Positions 1-10,805 of a stretch of 49,437 bases of DNA are shown here, in pieces. The stretch's first letter is position 1, and every line of letters begins with the position of its first letter. Source of the stretch: Methylibium sp. (GTDB lineage Bacteria; Pseudomonadota; Gammaproteobacteria; Burkholderiales; Burkholderiaceae_C); NCBI GenBank assembly GCA_013824165.1, contig PNNH01000090.1:1-49437 (forward strand). The letters run 5' to 3'. A model generated the notes under the pieces. That model did not search any database. It was given only the letters and a program-made list of their open reading frames with translations, and was not told where the DNA came from. The position numbers were made by a program, and so were the translations under genes.

Positions 1-1011
1 CACCGAGGCCTCGCCGCGCGGCCAGCCCAACAGGCGACCCGCCAGATGCACGCCCGACAGCTTGCCCGCCACCGACACGGCCAACAGCAAGCCGGCCGCC
101 AGGAACACGGCAAAGCCGCCCATCTCCCAGGTGGTGCGCAGCCCGGTGCTGAGGAAAAACACCGGCATCAGCGTCAGCAGCACATGGTGGCGCAGCAGAT
201 CCAGCTGGGCCTGCTCGAACCAGTCTGCATCAAGCACCACACCTGCCAGGAAGGCACCCACCATGAAGTGCAAACCTGCCCAGTCAGCGCCCAGCGCCGC
301 CAGAATCAGCCACACCAGGCTCACAGGCCAGCGGTCCGCGGGCCGCAACCATCGCATTAGGCGTCGCAAGGCCCAGGTCGCGAGGGCGAACAGCAGCAGA
401 AAAGCCAGCTGTCGCCCGACCCGACCCCAGTCCATCAGCACCAGGGCCAGCACGCTCCAGATGGCGATGTCGTCCAGGCTGGCGTAGCGCAGGATGCGCT
501 GCCCCAGCGGCTCGCGCAGGATCTGCAGCTTCTCCATCAGCAAGATCAGTATGGGCAAGGCCGTCACGGCGCAGGCCATGCCCACACCCAGGACAAACTG
601 CCAAGGTGTCGCCCGCACGCCCATCCAGCCTGAGGAATACAGCAGCATCAACAATGCCGCCCCTGCGCCCAGCAACAGCGGCATGCCCAGAGCCAGCCCG
701 GCGGTGATGCCGCTATCCACGCGGTTTTCCCAGGCTTTCTTCAGATCGAGCTCAATGCCGGCGATCCACACGAACAGCATGACCGCCCACCAGGCGATGC
801 CATTGAGCGCCTGCACAACCGGTGCATTGAAAACGAACTCGTAGTAGCCGGGAAACCAACTGCCAAGCACACCCGGTCCCAGCAGAATGCCGCCGACGAT
901 CTGCACCACCGCCAGCGGCGCCACGCGATCCAGGCCAGCCAGGCGCCAGATCAGGTAGGGCACGGCGAAGATCAGCGCCAGCGCGATCAGGTAGATCTCG
1001 ACGGTCGTCAT
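1..1011 (-). CDS. Cation:proton antiporter, CPA2/Kef type (3' end outside window)
   Basis: This is an integral inner-membrane exchanger of monovalent cations (Na+ or K+) against protons. The reverse frame from the ATG at 1011 stays open to base 1, giving 337 residues without a stop, so the C-terminus is missing. About ten hydrophobic segments are visible. The start MTTVEIYLIALALIF, a GGILLGPGVLG stretch, VTALPILILLMEKL and PVFFLSTGLRTTWEMG resemble the Na_H_Exchanger family, where the TALPI and FF-STG regions are conserved. It starts 13 bases after malQ stops, on the same strand, so it is probably the last gene of the glycogen operon read here. Its ion specificity and any C-terminal TrkA-N domain cannot be judged. 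Confidence 0.82.
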   Translation of the reverse strand, partial: MTTVEIYLIALALIFAVPYLIWRLAGLDRVAPLAVVQIVGGILLGPGVLGSWFPGYYEFVFNAPVVQALNGIAWWAVMLFVWIAGIELDLKKAWENRVDSGITAGLALGMPLLLGAGAALLMLLYSSGWMGVRATPWQFVLGVGMACAVTALPILILLMEKLQILREPLGQRILRYASLDDIAIWSVLALVLMDWGRVGRQLAFLLLFALATWALRRLMRWLRPADRWPVSLVWLILAALGADWAGLHFMVGAFLAGVVLDADWFEQAQLDLLRHHVLLTLMPVFFLSTGLRTTWEMGGFAVFLAAGLLLAVSVAGKLSGVHLAGRLLGWPRGEASV

Positions 1012-1024
1012 GGCGTTCGGCGGA

Positions 1025-2539
1025 TCATCCGGGCAGCTGCAGCAACTCGATCGGCGCCCGCCCGCTGGCGGCACTGATCAGCCCCAGCACGCGCGCCGGC
1101 TCGCTGCCCACCATGGCCCAGCTGAAGCGCCAGCCCCAGTTGCCGCCTAGCACGCCCGGGATGTTCATGCGGTGGCTGCTGGACAGGCCCAGCACATCCT
1201 GCAGCGGGAACACCACGGTATTGGCCACCGAGTTGCAGCAGGCGCGGATCATCGCCCAATGCACATCGTGCGCGCCACAGGCCAGGTAGCTGCCGGCGAA
1301 GGCACGCTCGCGCGGGCTGGCGTTATCCCACCAACCGCGCACCGTGTCGTTGTCGTGCGTGCCGGTGTAGGCCACGCTTTCGCGCGGCCACATCTGCGGC
1401 AGGAACTCATGCGTGCCGTCGCCGCCGAAGCCGAACTGCAAGATCTTCATGCCGGGGAAGCCGCAGCCGTCCCTCAGCTGGTGCACATCCTCGGTGATGA
1501 AGCCCAGGTCCTCGGCCACGATGGGCAGCTGGCCCAGCGCTTTGGCAATCGCATCGAACAAGGCCTGGCCGGGGCCAGCGACCCAGCGCCCGCGCTTTGC
1601 ATCCGGGCTGTCGCCGGGTATCTCGTAATAGCCGGCAAAGCCGCGGAAGTGGTCGATGCGGAACACATCGGCCTGCACCAGCGCACGCCGCACGCGCGCC
1701 GTCCACCAGGCATAGCCCTCGGCCGCCATGCGGTCCCAGCGGTAGAGCGGATTGCCCCAGCGCTGACCCTCGGCCGACAGCGCGTCAGGCGGCACGCCCG
1801 CCACCACCGTCGTCTGGAACTGCTCGTCCAGAAAATACAGATCTGGCCGCGACCAGCAGTCAGCGCTGTCATGCGCCACGAAGATCGGCAGATCGCCCAT
1901 CAGCGCCACGCCCTTGCCATTCGCAAAGGCCTTCAACGCGCGGGCCTGCACATCGAAGCACCACTGCACGAAGCGCCAGAAGTCGATCTCGGCTGCGTGC
2001 TGCACGCGCGCCGCAGCCAGAGCCGCCGGCTCGCGGCGTGCCAGTGCCGGCTGCCATGTCCACCAGGGCTGGCCGCCGAGCGGCGCACGGATGGCCATGA
2101 ACAGCGCGTAGTCCTCCAGCCATTCGCGCTCGGCCGCACACCAGGCGGCAAACTCGGCGCGGTCGGCCGCCGCGGCGCCTGCGAAGAAACCTTGCGCCGC
2201 GGCGCGCAGCTGCTGTTCGCGCCAGGGTGTGACACGGCCATAGTCCACGCGCAGGGCATCGAAGTCGGGCAGCACCGGCGCGGCCAGCCAGCCCTTGGCC
2301 ACCAGGGGCTCCAGCGCCACCATCCAGGGGCTGCCGGCAAAGGCCGAGACGCCCTGGTAGGGGCTGTCGCCCGGGCCGATCGGCGTGGTCGGCAGCAGCT
2401 GCCAGATGCGCTGGCCGGCGCTGGCCAGCCAGTCGACGAAGCGGTAGGCCTCGGGGCCGAAGTCGCCCATGCCATGCGGGCCGGGCAGCGAGGTGATGTG
2501 CAGCAGCACACCGGCGGAGCGTTGTTTCAGCAAGTCCAT
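1025..2539 (-). CDS. malQ: 4-alpha-glucanotransferase (amylomaltase)
   Basis: This cytoplasmic GH77 enzyme transfers maltodextrin segments between chains, releasing glucose and building longer chains for glycogen phosphorylase. The protein has 504 residues, the usual length for the short bacterial form. The N-terminus GVLLHITSLPGPHGMGDFG is typical of the family. The catalytic triad is visible: nucleophile D296 in VFRIDHFRG, acid/base E343 in IVAEDLGF, and the third carboxylate in YTGTHDNDT. It begins 7 bases after glgX stops and belongs to the minus-strand run glgP-glgB-glgX-malQ. The product links imported maltodextrin (transporter encoded divergently at 9687-14499) to glucose and glucose-1-phosphate. 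Confidence 0.96.
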   Translation of the reverse strand: MDLLKQRSAGVLLHITSLPGPHGMGDFGPEAYRFVDWLASAGQRIWQLLPTTPIGPGDSPYQGVSAFAGSPWMVALEPLVAKGWLAAPVLPDFDALRVDYGRVTPWREQQLRAAAQGFFAGAAAADRAEFAAWCAAEREWLEDYALFMAIRAPLGGQPWWTWQPALARREPAALAAARVQHAAEIDFWRFVQWCFDVQARALKAFANGKGVALMGDLPIFVAHDSADCWSRPDLYFLDEQFQTTVVAGVPPDALSAEGQRWGNPLYRWDRMAAEGYAWWTARVRRALVQADVFRIDHFRGFAGYYEIPGDSPDAKRGRWVAGPGQALFDAIAKALGQLPIVAEDLGFITEDVHQLRDGCGFPGMKILQFGFGGDGTHEFLPQMWPRESVAYTGTHDNDTVRGWWDNASPRERAFAGSYLACGAHDVHWAMIRACCNSVANTVVFPLQDVLGLSSSHRMNIPGVLGGNWGWRFSWAMVGSEPARVLGLISAASGRAPIELLQLPG

Positions 2540-2546
2540 GGCGTCG

Positions 2547-4687
<2,141 letters not shown>

Positions 4688-4691
<4 letters not shown>

Positions 4692-6856
4692 GCGGGCACC
4701 AGGAACAAGGTGGCCAGCGGCGGCAACGTCAGCGTGAGCTGGCCCTCGATGACGGGCAGCACGCGGTCCAGATTGCCAGCATTGCTGCCGCCGTAGTGGG
4801 AGGAATCGGTGTTCAGCACCTCGCGCCAGGCCGCAGCGCCCGCCGGCGCGGGCAGGCGGTACTCAGGCCGTGGCACCGGTGTGAAGTTGCACACCACGAT
4901 GACGCAGCCGCCCTGCCCGTCGTGGCGCGCCCAGGCCAGCACGGACTGCTCGCGGTCCTCGGCCTGCAGCCACTGAAAGCCGGCCGGCTCGCAATCCAGC
5001 CGGTGCAGCGCGGGCTGGCTGCGATAGAGCCGGTTCAGGTCGCGCAGCAGGCGCTGCACGCCAGCGTGGCGCGCATCGTCCAGCAGCGCCCAGGGCAGCT
5101 CGGCGTCGTGGTTCCACTCGCTGGGCTGCGCGAACTCCTGGCCCATGAAGAGCAGCTTCTTGCCGGGGTGCCCCCACATGAAACCGTAGTAGGCGCGCAG
5201 ATTGGCATAACGCTGCCATTGCGCAGTGTCATTCGGATCGCCCGGCATCTTGCCCAGCAGCGAGCCCTTGCCATGCACCACCTCGTCGTGCGAGAGCGGC
5301 AGCACGAAGTTCTCGCTGAAGGCGTAGACCAGACCGAAACTCAGCTTGTCGTGGTGCCAGCGGCGGTGGATCGGGTCCTCGCGCATATAGGCCAGCGTGT
5401 CGTTCATCCAGCCCATATTCCATTTGTAGTGGAAGCCCAGGCCGCCGGCATCGACCGGGGCCGACACCTGCGGAAAGGCGGTCGATTCCTCGGCCACGCT
5501 GATCGCGCCCGGCTGCTCGGCACCCAGGCGCTGATTGAGCTGCTTGAGCAAGGCGATGGCCTCGAAGTTCTCGCGTCCGCCCTGCGCATTGGGCAGCCAC
5601 TCGCCCGCCGGGCGCGAGTAGTCGCGATACAGCATCGACGCCACTGCGTCCACACGCAGGCCGTCCACGCCCCAGCGCTCGCCCCAGTAGAGCGCGCTGC
5701 CCACCAGGAACTGGCGCACCTGCGGCCGGCTGAAGTCGTAGATGAGCGTGTTCCAGTCGCGGTGCAGGCCCTCGCGCGGGTCGGCGTATTCGTAAAGCGG
5801 CGTGCCGTCGAATTGCGCAAGCCCATGCGCGTCCATCGGGAAATGAGCCGGCACCCAGTCCAGCAGCAGGCCTAGGCCGGCGGCATGGCAGGCAGCGACG
5901 AAGCGCGCAAAGCCTTCGGGCGGTCCGAAGCGCGCCGATGGGGCGTACAGGCCCAGGCACTGGTAGCCCCAGGAGCCGTCGAAGGGGTGTTCGCTGATCG
6001 GCAGCAGTTCGATATGCGTGAAGCCCAAGTCGGCGGCATAGGCCGGCAGGCTGGCAGCCAGTTCATCCCAGCTTGGGAAGCGGCCGTCCGGCCGGCGCCA
6101 AGAGGCCGCATGCACCTCGTAGATGGCGATCGGCGCATCGCGCCGGTTGGCCGCGGCGCGCGCGGCCGGCAAGGTCGGCAGCGGCGGCAGCGCGGCCACC
6201 AGGCTGGCCGTATCGGGGCGCAGCTCGGCGGCAAAGGCAAAGGGGTCGGCCTTCAGCGGCAGCAACCGGCCGTCGGGCCCGAGCAGTTCGTACTTGTAGC
6301 GGTCGCCGGCGGCGACATGCGGGATGAAGAGCTCCCACACCCCGGCCTCGGCATGCCGGCGCATCACATGGCGCCGTCCGTCCCAGTTGTTGAAGCTGCC
6401 GACCACGCTGACGCGCCGCGCATGCGGAGCCCATACGGCAAAGCGCACGCCAGCCACGTCACTGATCTGCAGCGAATGGGCTCCCAGCACGGTGTAGGGG
6501 CGCGGATGCTCGCCGCGCGCCAGCAACTGCAGATCCGCGTCCGCCAACAGCGGGCCGAAGGCGTAGGCATCGGCATAGCGCTCTTCCAGCCCGTCGTCCC
6601 AGCGCACCTGCAGGCGGTAGTCGAAGCGCATGCGGCGGCGCGGCAGCGGCGCCTCGAACAGACCGCCGGCACGGTGCGGCAGGCTGGCCACCAGGCGGCC
6701 GCTGGCCGCTTCGAGCAGCATCACACCGGCGGCGCTGGGCAGCAGTGCGCGCATCCACAGCCGGCCGTCATCCGCATCAAGATGCAGGCCCAGCACGGAG
6801 AAGGGATCGCCGTGGCGGGCCTCCAGCAGGGCCTGGGTCTGGGCGTCGTCCAGCAT
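4688..6856 (-). CDS. glgB: 1,4-alpha-glucan branching enzyme
   Basis: This GH13 enzyme cuts an alpha-1,4 chain and reattaches it as an alpha-1,6 branch, setting glycogen structure. The 722-residue protein has the two N-terminal modules of the long GlgB form (N1 at about residues 1-100, then CBM48 with YTVLGAHSLQ and VVGSFNNWDGRRH). The barrel carries nucleophile D403 in GLRVDAVASMLYRDYSR, acid/base E456 in SVAEESTAFPQV, and the third carboxylate in LPLSHDEVVHGKGSL. It starts 20 bases after glgP ends and overlaps glgX. It sits among degradative genes with no glgA or glgC nearby, so here it may remodel polymer made from imported maltodextrin as well as from ADP-glucose; that part is inference. 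Confidence 0.97.
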
Positions 6857-6876
6857 GGCGGCGGGGTCAGGCCTTG

Positions 6877-9381
6877 TCAGCCGAGGCCGACATCGCCAAG
6901 GCTCTTGGCGGACCAGACGCGCTCGGCGTATTCCGCCACCGTGCGGTCGGCCGAGAACCAGCCCATGCCGGCCACGTTGGCGACCGCGCGCTGTCCCCAG
7001 GCGGCCGGATCGCGGTAGAGCGCGTCAACCTGCTGCTGCGCCTCGACATAGGCGGCAAAGTCGGCCATCAGCAGATAGGGGTCGCTGCCAAGCAGTTTGT
7101 CCACCAGGCTGCGGTAGCGGCCGGCATCGCCGCCGCTGAAGTCGCCATGGGCGATCGCGTCCAGCACCGCCTGCAGCTTGCGATTGCCCTCGACATACAG
7201 GCGCGGGTCGTAGCCCAGCGACTTGATGCGGGCCACCTCCTCGGTGCGCAGGCCGAAGACGAACATGTTCTGCTCGCCCATGGCCTGGGCCATCTCGATA
7301 TTGGCGCCGTCCCAGGTGCCGATGGTCAGCGCGCCATTGAGGGCGAACTTCATATTGCCGGTGCCCGAGGCCTCGGTGCCGGCGGTGGAGATCTGTTCCG
7401 ACAGATCAGCCGCCGGGATGATGGTTTCGGCCAGGCTGACGCCGTAATTGGGCAGGAAGACGAGCTTGAGTTTTTCACCCACACGCGGATCGCTGTTCAC
7501 CACGCGGCCCACATCGTGCGCCAGCTGGATGATGCTCTTGGCCATCGCATAGGCCGAGGCCGCCTTGCCAGCCAGGATCACGGTGCGCGGCACCCAGTTG
7601 GCACCCGGGTCGGCGACGATGGCCTGGTAGCGCGCAATTACATGCAGGATGTTGAGCAGCTGGCGCTTGTATTCGTGGATGCGCTTGATCTGCACATCGA
7701 ACAGGCTGTCGGTGTTGACGACCAGACCCAGCTCACGGCGGATTAGCGCGGCCAGCCGCTGCTTGTTGACGTGTTTGACCGCCATGAACTCGGCGGCCAG
7801 CATCGCATCGCAGGCCAGGGGCTTGAGCTGCGCGAGCTGCGACAGGTCCTGGCGCCAGCCTTGGCCGATGCGCGCATCCAGCACGCTGCCCAGAGCCGGA
7901 TTGGCTTGCTGCAGCCAGCGCCGCGGCGTAACGCCGTTGGTGACGTTGTGGAAGCGCTCCGGGAACAGCTGCGCATAGTCGGCAAAGATGGTCTGCACCA
8001 TCAGCTCGGAATGCAGCGCCGCCACGCCGTTGACGCGGTGCGAGGCCACCACGGCCAGCGCAGCCATGCGCACGCGGCGCTCGCCGCCATGGGTGCCGCC
8101 TTCGTCGATCAGCGAGACGCGCGCCAGCAGCGCATCGTCACCCGGGCAGCGCGCGCGCACCTGCTGCAGGAAGCGGTGGTTGATCTCGTAGATGATCTCC
8201 AGATGGCGCGGCAGCAGGGCCTCGAACAGGCGCACCGGCCAGGTTTCCAGCGCCTCGGGCATCAGCGTGTGGTTGGTGTAGGACACCGCCTGGCGCGTGA
8301 TCGCCCAGGCGGCCTCCCAGGCCAGGCCATGCTCGTCCAGCAGCAGGCGCATCAGCTCGGCTGGCGCCAGCGCCGGATGGGTGTCGTTGAGGTGTACCGC
8401 GTTGGCACGGCCCAGCGTGTCCAGCGTGCCGCCTTCGCGCAGATGGCGCGCGATCATGTCCTGCAGCGAGGCGCTGACCAGGAAGGCCTCCTGCTTCAAG
8501 CGCAGCTCGCGGCCGGCCTCGGTGCTGTCGTCCGGGTAGAGCACCCAGTTCAGCGCGTCGGCAGCCACGCGGTGCGCCGCTGCGCCGGCATAGTCGCCGC
8601 GGCTGAAGGCAGCAAAATCGATCGGCGCCGCCGCGCTCGCCTGCCACTGGCGCAGGGTCGACACGCGCTCGCTGTGATGGGCCGGCACGATGAAATCCCA
8701 GGCCTGCGCCAGCAGCTGCTCGGCCGGCAGCCAGCGCCGCGCGCCGCCAGCCTCCACCACGACCCGTCCGCCAAAGCCCACCGTGTAGCGCGCCTCCGGG
8801 CGCAGCACTTCCCAGGGGTTGCCCAGGGCCATCCAGTCGTCCGGCGCCTCGACCTGACGCCCGGCCTGTATGCCTTGGGCAAACATGCCGTACTGGTAGC
8901 GCAGGCCGTAGCCGAAGGACGGCAGGCCCAACTCGGCGAAGGCGTCAAGGAAGCAGGCCGCCAGCCGGCCCAGGCCGCCGTTGCCCAGCGCCGCGTCGTT
9001 TTCGCGCTCAAGCACATCAGGCAAGGACTGCCCCTGGGCGGCAAAGCTGGCCCGCAGTGGCGGCTCCAGACCCAGCGCAGCGACGGCATTGCCGAGAGCG
9101 CGCCCCATCAGGAATTCCATCGACAGGTAGTGCACGCGGCGCACCGGAGCCTGAGTACCACGCGCGGCATCGGCGGCCTGTGTGGCGGCCCAGCGCTCAT
9201 CCAGCACCGCGCGGCAGGCCAACGCAGCGGCGCGCAGCAGCGCGTCACGGCTGAGCGGCCGGGCCGACTGACTCAGTTCGCGCTGCAGCGCTTGTTCGAA
9301 AGCGGTTTCCATCGCTTGGCTGTACTTCATGGCAACACTCTTGAAACGGGCCTTGAGGGCATGGAGGGCATTGGCGGTCAT
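6877..9381 (-). CDS. glgP: Glycogen/maltodextrin phosphorylase
   Basis: This GT35 enzyme uses pyridoxal phosphate to phosphorolyse alpha-1,4 glucan ends to glucose-1-phosphate in the cytoplasm. The 834-residue length is normal. The PLP lysine is K678 in EASGTGNMKFALNG, and the neighbouring TIGTWDGANIEM is diagnostic. Other family blocks include VHYLSMEFLMGRALGN near residue 80 and NDTHPALAPAELMR in the middle. The ATG at 9381 has only a weak upstream purine run; a second in-frame ATG lies at residue 18, so the exact start is uncertain by 17 residues. It is the first gene of the minus-strand glycogen operon, and a palindrome TGTAGTTCGACTACA lies 93 bases upstream. Confidence 0.95.
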   Translation of the reverse strand: MTANALHALKARFKSVAMKYSQAMETAFEQALQRELSQSARPLSRDALLRAAALACRAVLDERWAATQAADAARGTQAPVRRVHYLSMEFLMGRALGNAVAALGLEPPLRASFAAQGQSLPDVLERENDAALGNGGLGRLAACFLDAFAELGLPSFGYGLRYQYGMFAQGIQAGRQVEAPDDWMALGNPWEVLRPEARYTVGFGGRVVVEAGGARRWLPAEQLLAQAWDFIVPAHHSERVSTLRQWQASAAAPIDFAAFSRGDYAGAAAHRVAADALNWVLYPDDSTEAGRELRLKQEAFLVSASLQDMIARHLREGGTLDTLGRANAVHLNDTHPALAPAELMRLLLDEHGLAWEAAWAITRQAVSYTNHTLMPEALETWPVRLFEALLPRHLEIIYEINHRFLQQVRARCPGDDALLARVSLIDEGGTHGGERRVRMAALAVVASHRVNGVAALHSELMVQTIFADYAQLFPERFHNVTNGVTPRRWLQQANPALGSVLDARIGQGWRQDLSQLAQLKPLACDAMLAAEFMAVKHVNKQRLAALIRRELGLVVNTDSLFDVQIKRIHEYKRQLLNILHVIARYQAIVADPGANWVPRTVILAGKAASAYAMAKSIIQLAHDVGRVVNSDPRVGEKLKLVFLPNYGVSLAETIIPAADLSEQISTAGTEASGTGNMKFALNGALTIGTWDGANIEMAQAMGEQNMFVFGLRTEEVARIKSLGYDPRLYVEGNRKLQAVLDAIAHGDFSGGDAGRYRSLVDKLLGSDPYLLMADFAAYVEAQQQVDALYRDPAAWGQRAVANVAGMGWFSADRTVAEYAERVWSAKSLGDVGLG

Positions 9382-9473
9382 GGCGGACTCGTCAAAGGGC
9401 TGCGTCAGCCCGGGTCACAAACACCGCAAGCGCGGCAGCGAGGCTCAAAGTATCGCTCACCCACGATAACAAC

Positions 9474-9488
9474 TGTAGTTCGACTACA
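9474..9488. promoter_or_regulatory. HexR-like operator, perfect palindrome, upstream of glgP
   Basis: TGTAGTTCGACTACA is a perfect inverted repeat: six-base arms around TCG. The TGTA-N7-TACA architecture is that of HexR sites known from gammaproteobacteria (TGTAATTAAATTACA type). It lies 93 bases upstream of glgP and 199 bases upstream of the importer ATPase, so it could serve either direction. Binding by the local Glk-RpiR fusion is inference. Confidence 0.55.
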
Positions 9489-9562
9489 TATGGTTATCCC
9501 TCAAAGACACGCAAGCCATTGATTTTCAATGAATCAACTGGGAATCGTCGATGTTTTCCCTG

Positions 9563-9592
9563 TTGTTCAACTCGCAATATGGAATGTATATT
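9563..9592 (+). promoter_or_regulatory. Candidate sigma-70 promoter of the maltodextrin importer operon
   Basis: TTGTTC at 9563-9568 and TATATT at 9587-9592 are separated by 18 bases. The expected transcription start near 9600 leaves a leader of about 85 bases before the GTG at 9687. The -10 box lies inside the operator-like repeat at 9581-9603, which suits repression by a bound regulator. Confidence 0.4.
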
Positions 9593-9603
9593 GTCTACAT
9601 TCC
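9581..9603. promoter_or_regulatory. Extended inverted repeat over the importer -10 box (HexR-like core)
   Basis: GGAATGTA and TACATTCC are perfect eight-base arms separated by TATTGTC. The inner 15 bases, TGTATATTGTCTACA (9585-9599), again fit TGTA-N7-TACA. The repeat covers the candidate -10 box TATATT and the likely transcription start of the importer operon, 88 bases upstream of the first codon. No T-run follows, so it reads as an operator and not as a terminator. Confidence 0.5.
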
Positions 9604-9686
9604 CAGCGACCCGTGCGCCGGCGAGCAGACCCCAAGACAGAGACAAGCAGCCCGGCCCAGCGCCTGGCCGCACAAAGGATAAGAAC

Positions 9687-10805
9687 GTGGCGGACGTAAA
9701 GCTGCAAGGCGTGAGCAAGGCCTATGGCGCGACCCGGATCCTGCATGGCATCGACCTGGAGATCCGGGACGGCGAGTTCATGGTGTTCGTCGGCCCCTCA
9801 GGCTGCGGCAAGTCGACCTTGTTGCGCACCATCGCCGGCCTGGAAGACATCACCGGCGGTGAGATGCGCATCGGCGGCGCTCTCGTCAACGAGGTGCCGC
9901 CGGCCGAGCGCGGCATCGCGATGGTGTTCCAGTCCTATGCGCTCTACCCGCATATGAATCTGTACGACAACATGGCTTTCGGCCTGAAGCTGGCCAAGGT
10001 GCCGCCCGCCGAGATCGATGCCGCCGTGCGCCATGCCGCGCGCATCCTGCACATCGAGCATCTGCTGGAGCGCAAGCCCAAGGACCTGTCGGGCGGTCAG
10101 CGCCAGCGCGTCGCCATCGGCCGGGCCATCGTGCGCAAGCCTGAAGTCTTTCTGTTCGACGAGCCGCTGTCCAACCTGGACGCCGCACTGCGCGTGCGCA
10201 TGCGCTATGAGTTCGCCAAGCTGCACGAGGACCTGAAGACCACCATGGTCTATGTCACGCACGACCAGGTGGAGGCGATGACGCTGGCGGACCGCATCGT
10301 GGTGCTGCAGGCCGGCCGCATCGAGCAAGTTGGCACGCCGCTGGAGCTCTACGAGCATCCGGCCAATCTCTTCGTCGCCGGTTTCATCGGCAGCCCCAAG
10401 ATGAACTTCATCGAGGCCGAACTGGCCGAGGCCTCGGCGCAGCAGGCGCTGCTGCGCCTGCGCGACGGCACCTTGCTGCGTGCATGTGTCGATGCCTCGC
10501 GCGCGCAGGTCGGCGACAAGCTGACGCTGGGCGTGCGGCCCGAGCACATCCGGCTCGGCGGCGAGGCCAACACGGTGCGCAGCAGCGTCAGCTTCGTCGA
10601 ATGCCTGGGCAGCGCCACCTTTGCCTACTGCAGCTTCCCCGGCACCGACGAACCGCTGACCTGCCAGTTCGAAGGACGCAACGGCCACGACCGAGTGCGC
10701 AGCGGCGACGCGCTGCAGCTGCTGATCCCCGCGGAAGCTGCCTACGTCTTTGATGCCCAGGGCCAGGCCATGCGCCGCCTCGCTGCGCCGGAGCTGGTGG
10801 CATGA
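9687..10805 (+). CDS. malK: Maltodextrin ABC transporter ATPase (MalK/UgpC type)
   Basis: This is the nucleotide-binding subunit that powers the MalFG-type permease at the inner membrane. The GTG at 9687 is preceded by AAAGGA (9674-9679) at a 7-base spacing and gives 372 residues, the usual MalK length. An upstream in-frame start at 9519 would add 56 unconserved residues and is rejected. Motifs are Walker A GPSGCGKST near residue 36, the signature LSGGQRQRVAIGRA near 134, Walker B VFLFDEPLSNLDA and the switch histidine in VYVTHDQVEAM. The last 130 residues form the TOBE-type regulatory domain (GVRPEHIRLGG). The stop overlaps the next gene by four bases (10802-10805). The substrate is assigned from the neighbours. 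Confidence 0.9.
   Translation: MADVKLQGVSKAYGATRILHGIDLEIRDGEFMVFVGPSGCGKSTLLRTIAGLEDITGGEMRIGGALVNEVPPAERGIAMVFQSYALYPHMNLYDNMAFGLKLAKVPPAEIDAAVRHAARILHIEHLLERKPKDLSGGQRQRVAIGRAIVRKPEVFLFDEPLSNLDAALRVRMRYEFAKLHEDLKTTMVYVTHDQVEAMTLADRIVVLQAGRIEQVGTPLELYEHPANLFVAGFIGSPKMNFIEAELAEASAQQALLRLRDGTLLRACVDASRAQVGDKLTLGVRPEHIRLGGEANTVRSSVSFVECLGSATFAYCSFPGTDEPLTCQFEGRNGHDRVRSGDALQLLIPAEAAYVFDAQGQAMRRLAAPELVA

Larger units (their letters stand above)
9382..9686. promoter_or_regulatory. Divergent control region between glgP and the maltodextrin ABC operon
   Basis: This 305-base gene-free stretch is visibly richer in A+T than its surroundings and contains two TGTA-N7-TACA palindromes, at 9474-9488 and 9585-9599. 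On the plus strand TTGTTC (9563-9568), an 18-base spacer and TATATT (9587-9592) make a plausible sigma-70 promoter for the importer. On the minus strand GATACT (9454-9449) is a possible -10 box for glgP, with the first palindrome falling at its -35 position. An open frame runs from 9519 into the ATPase gene, but the ribosome site and family length favour a start at 9687, so 9519-9686 is treated as leader. Confidence 0.6.

Noticed and set aside
9519-9686. N-terminal extension of the importer ATPase from an upstream ATG
   Set aside because: It would add 56 unconserved residues across the promoter and operator; the GTG at 9687 has a good ribosome site and gives the family length.
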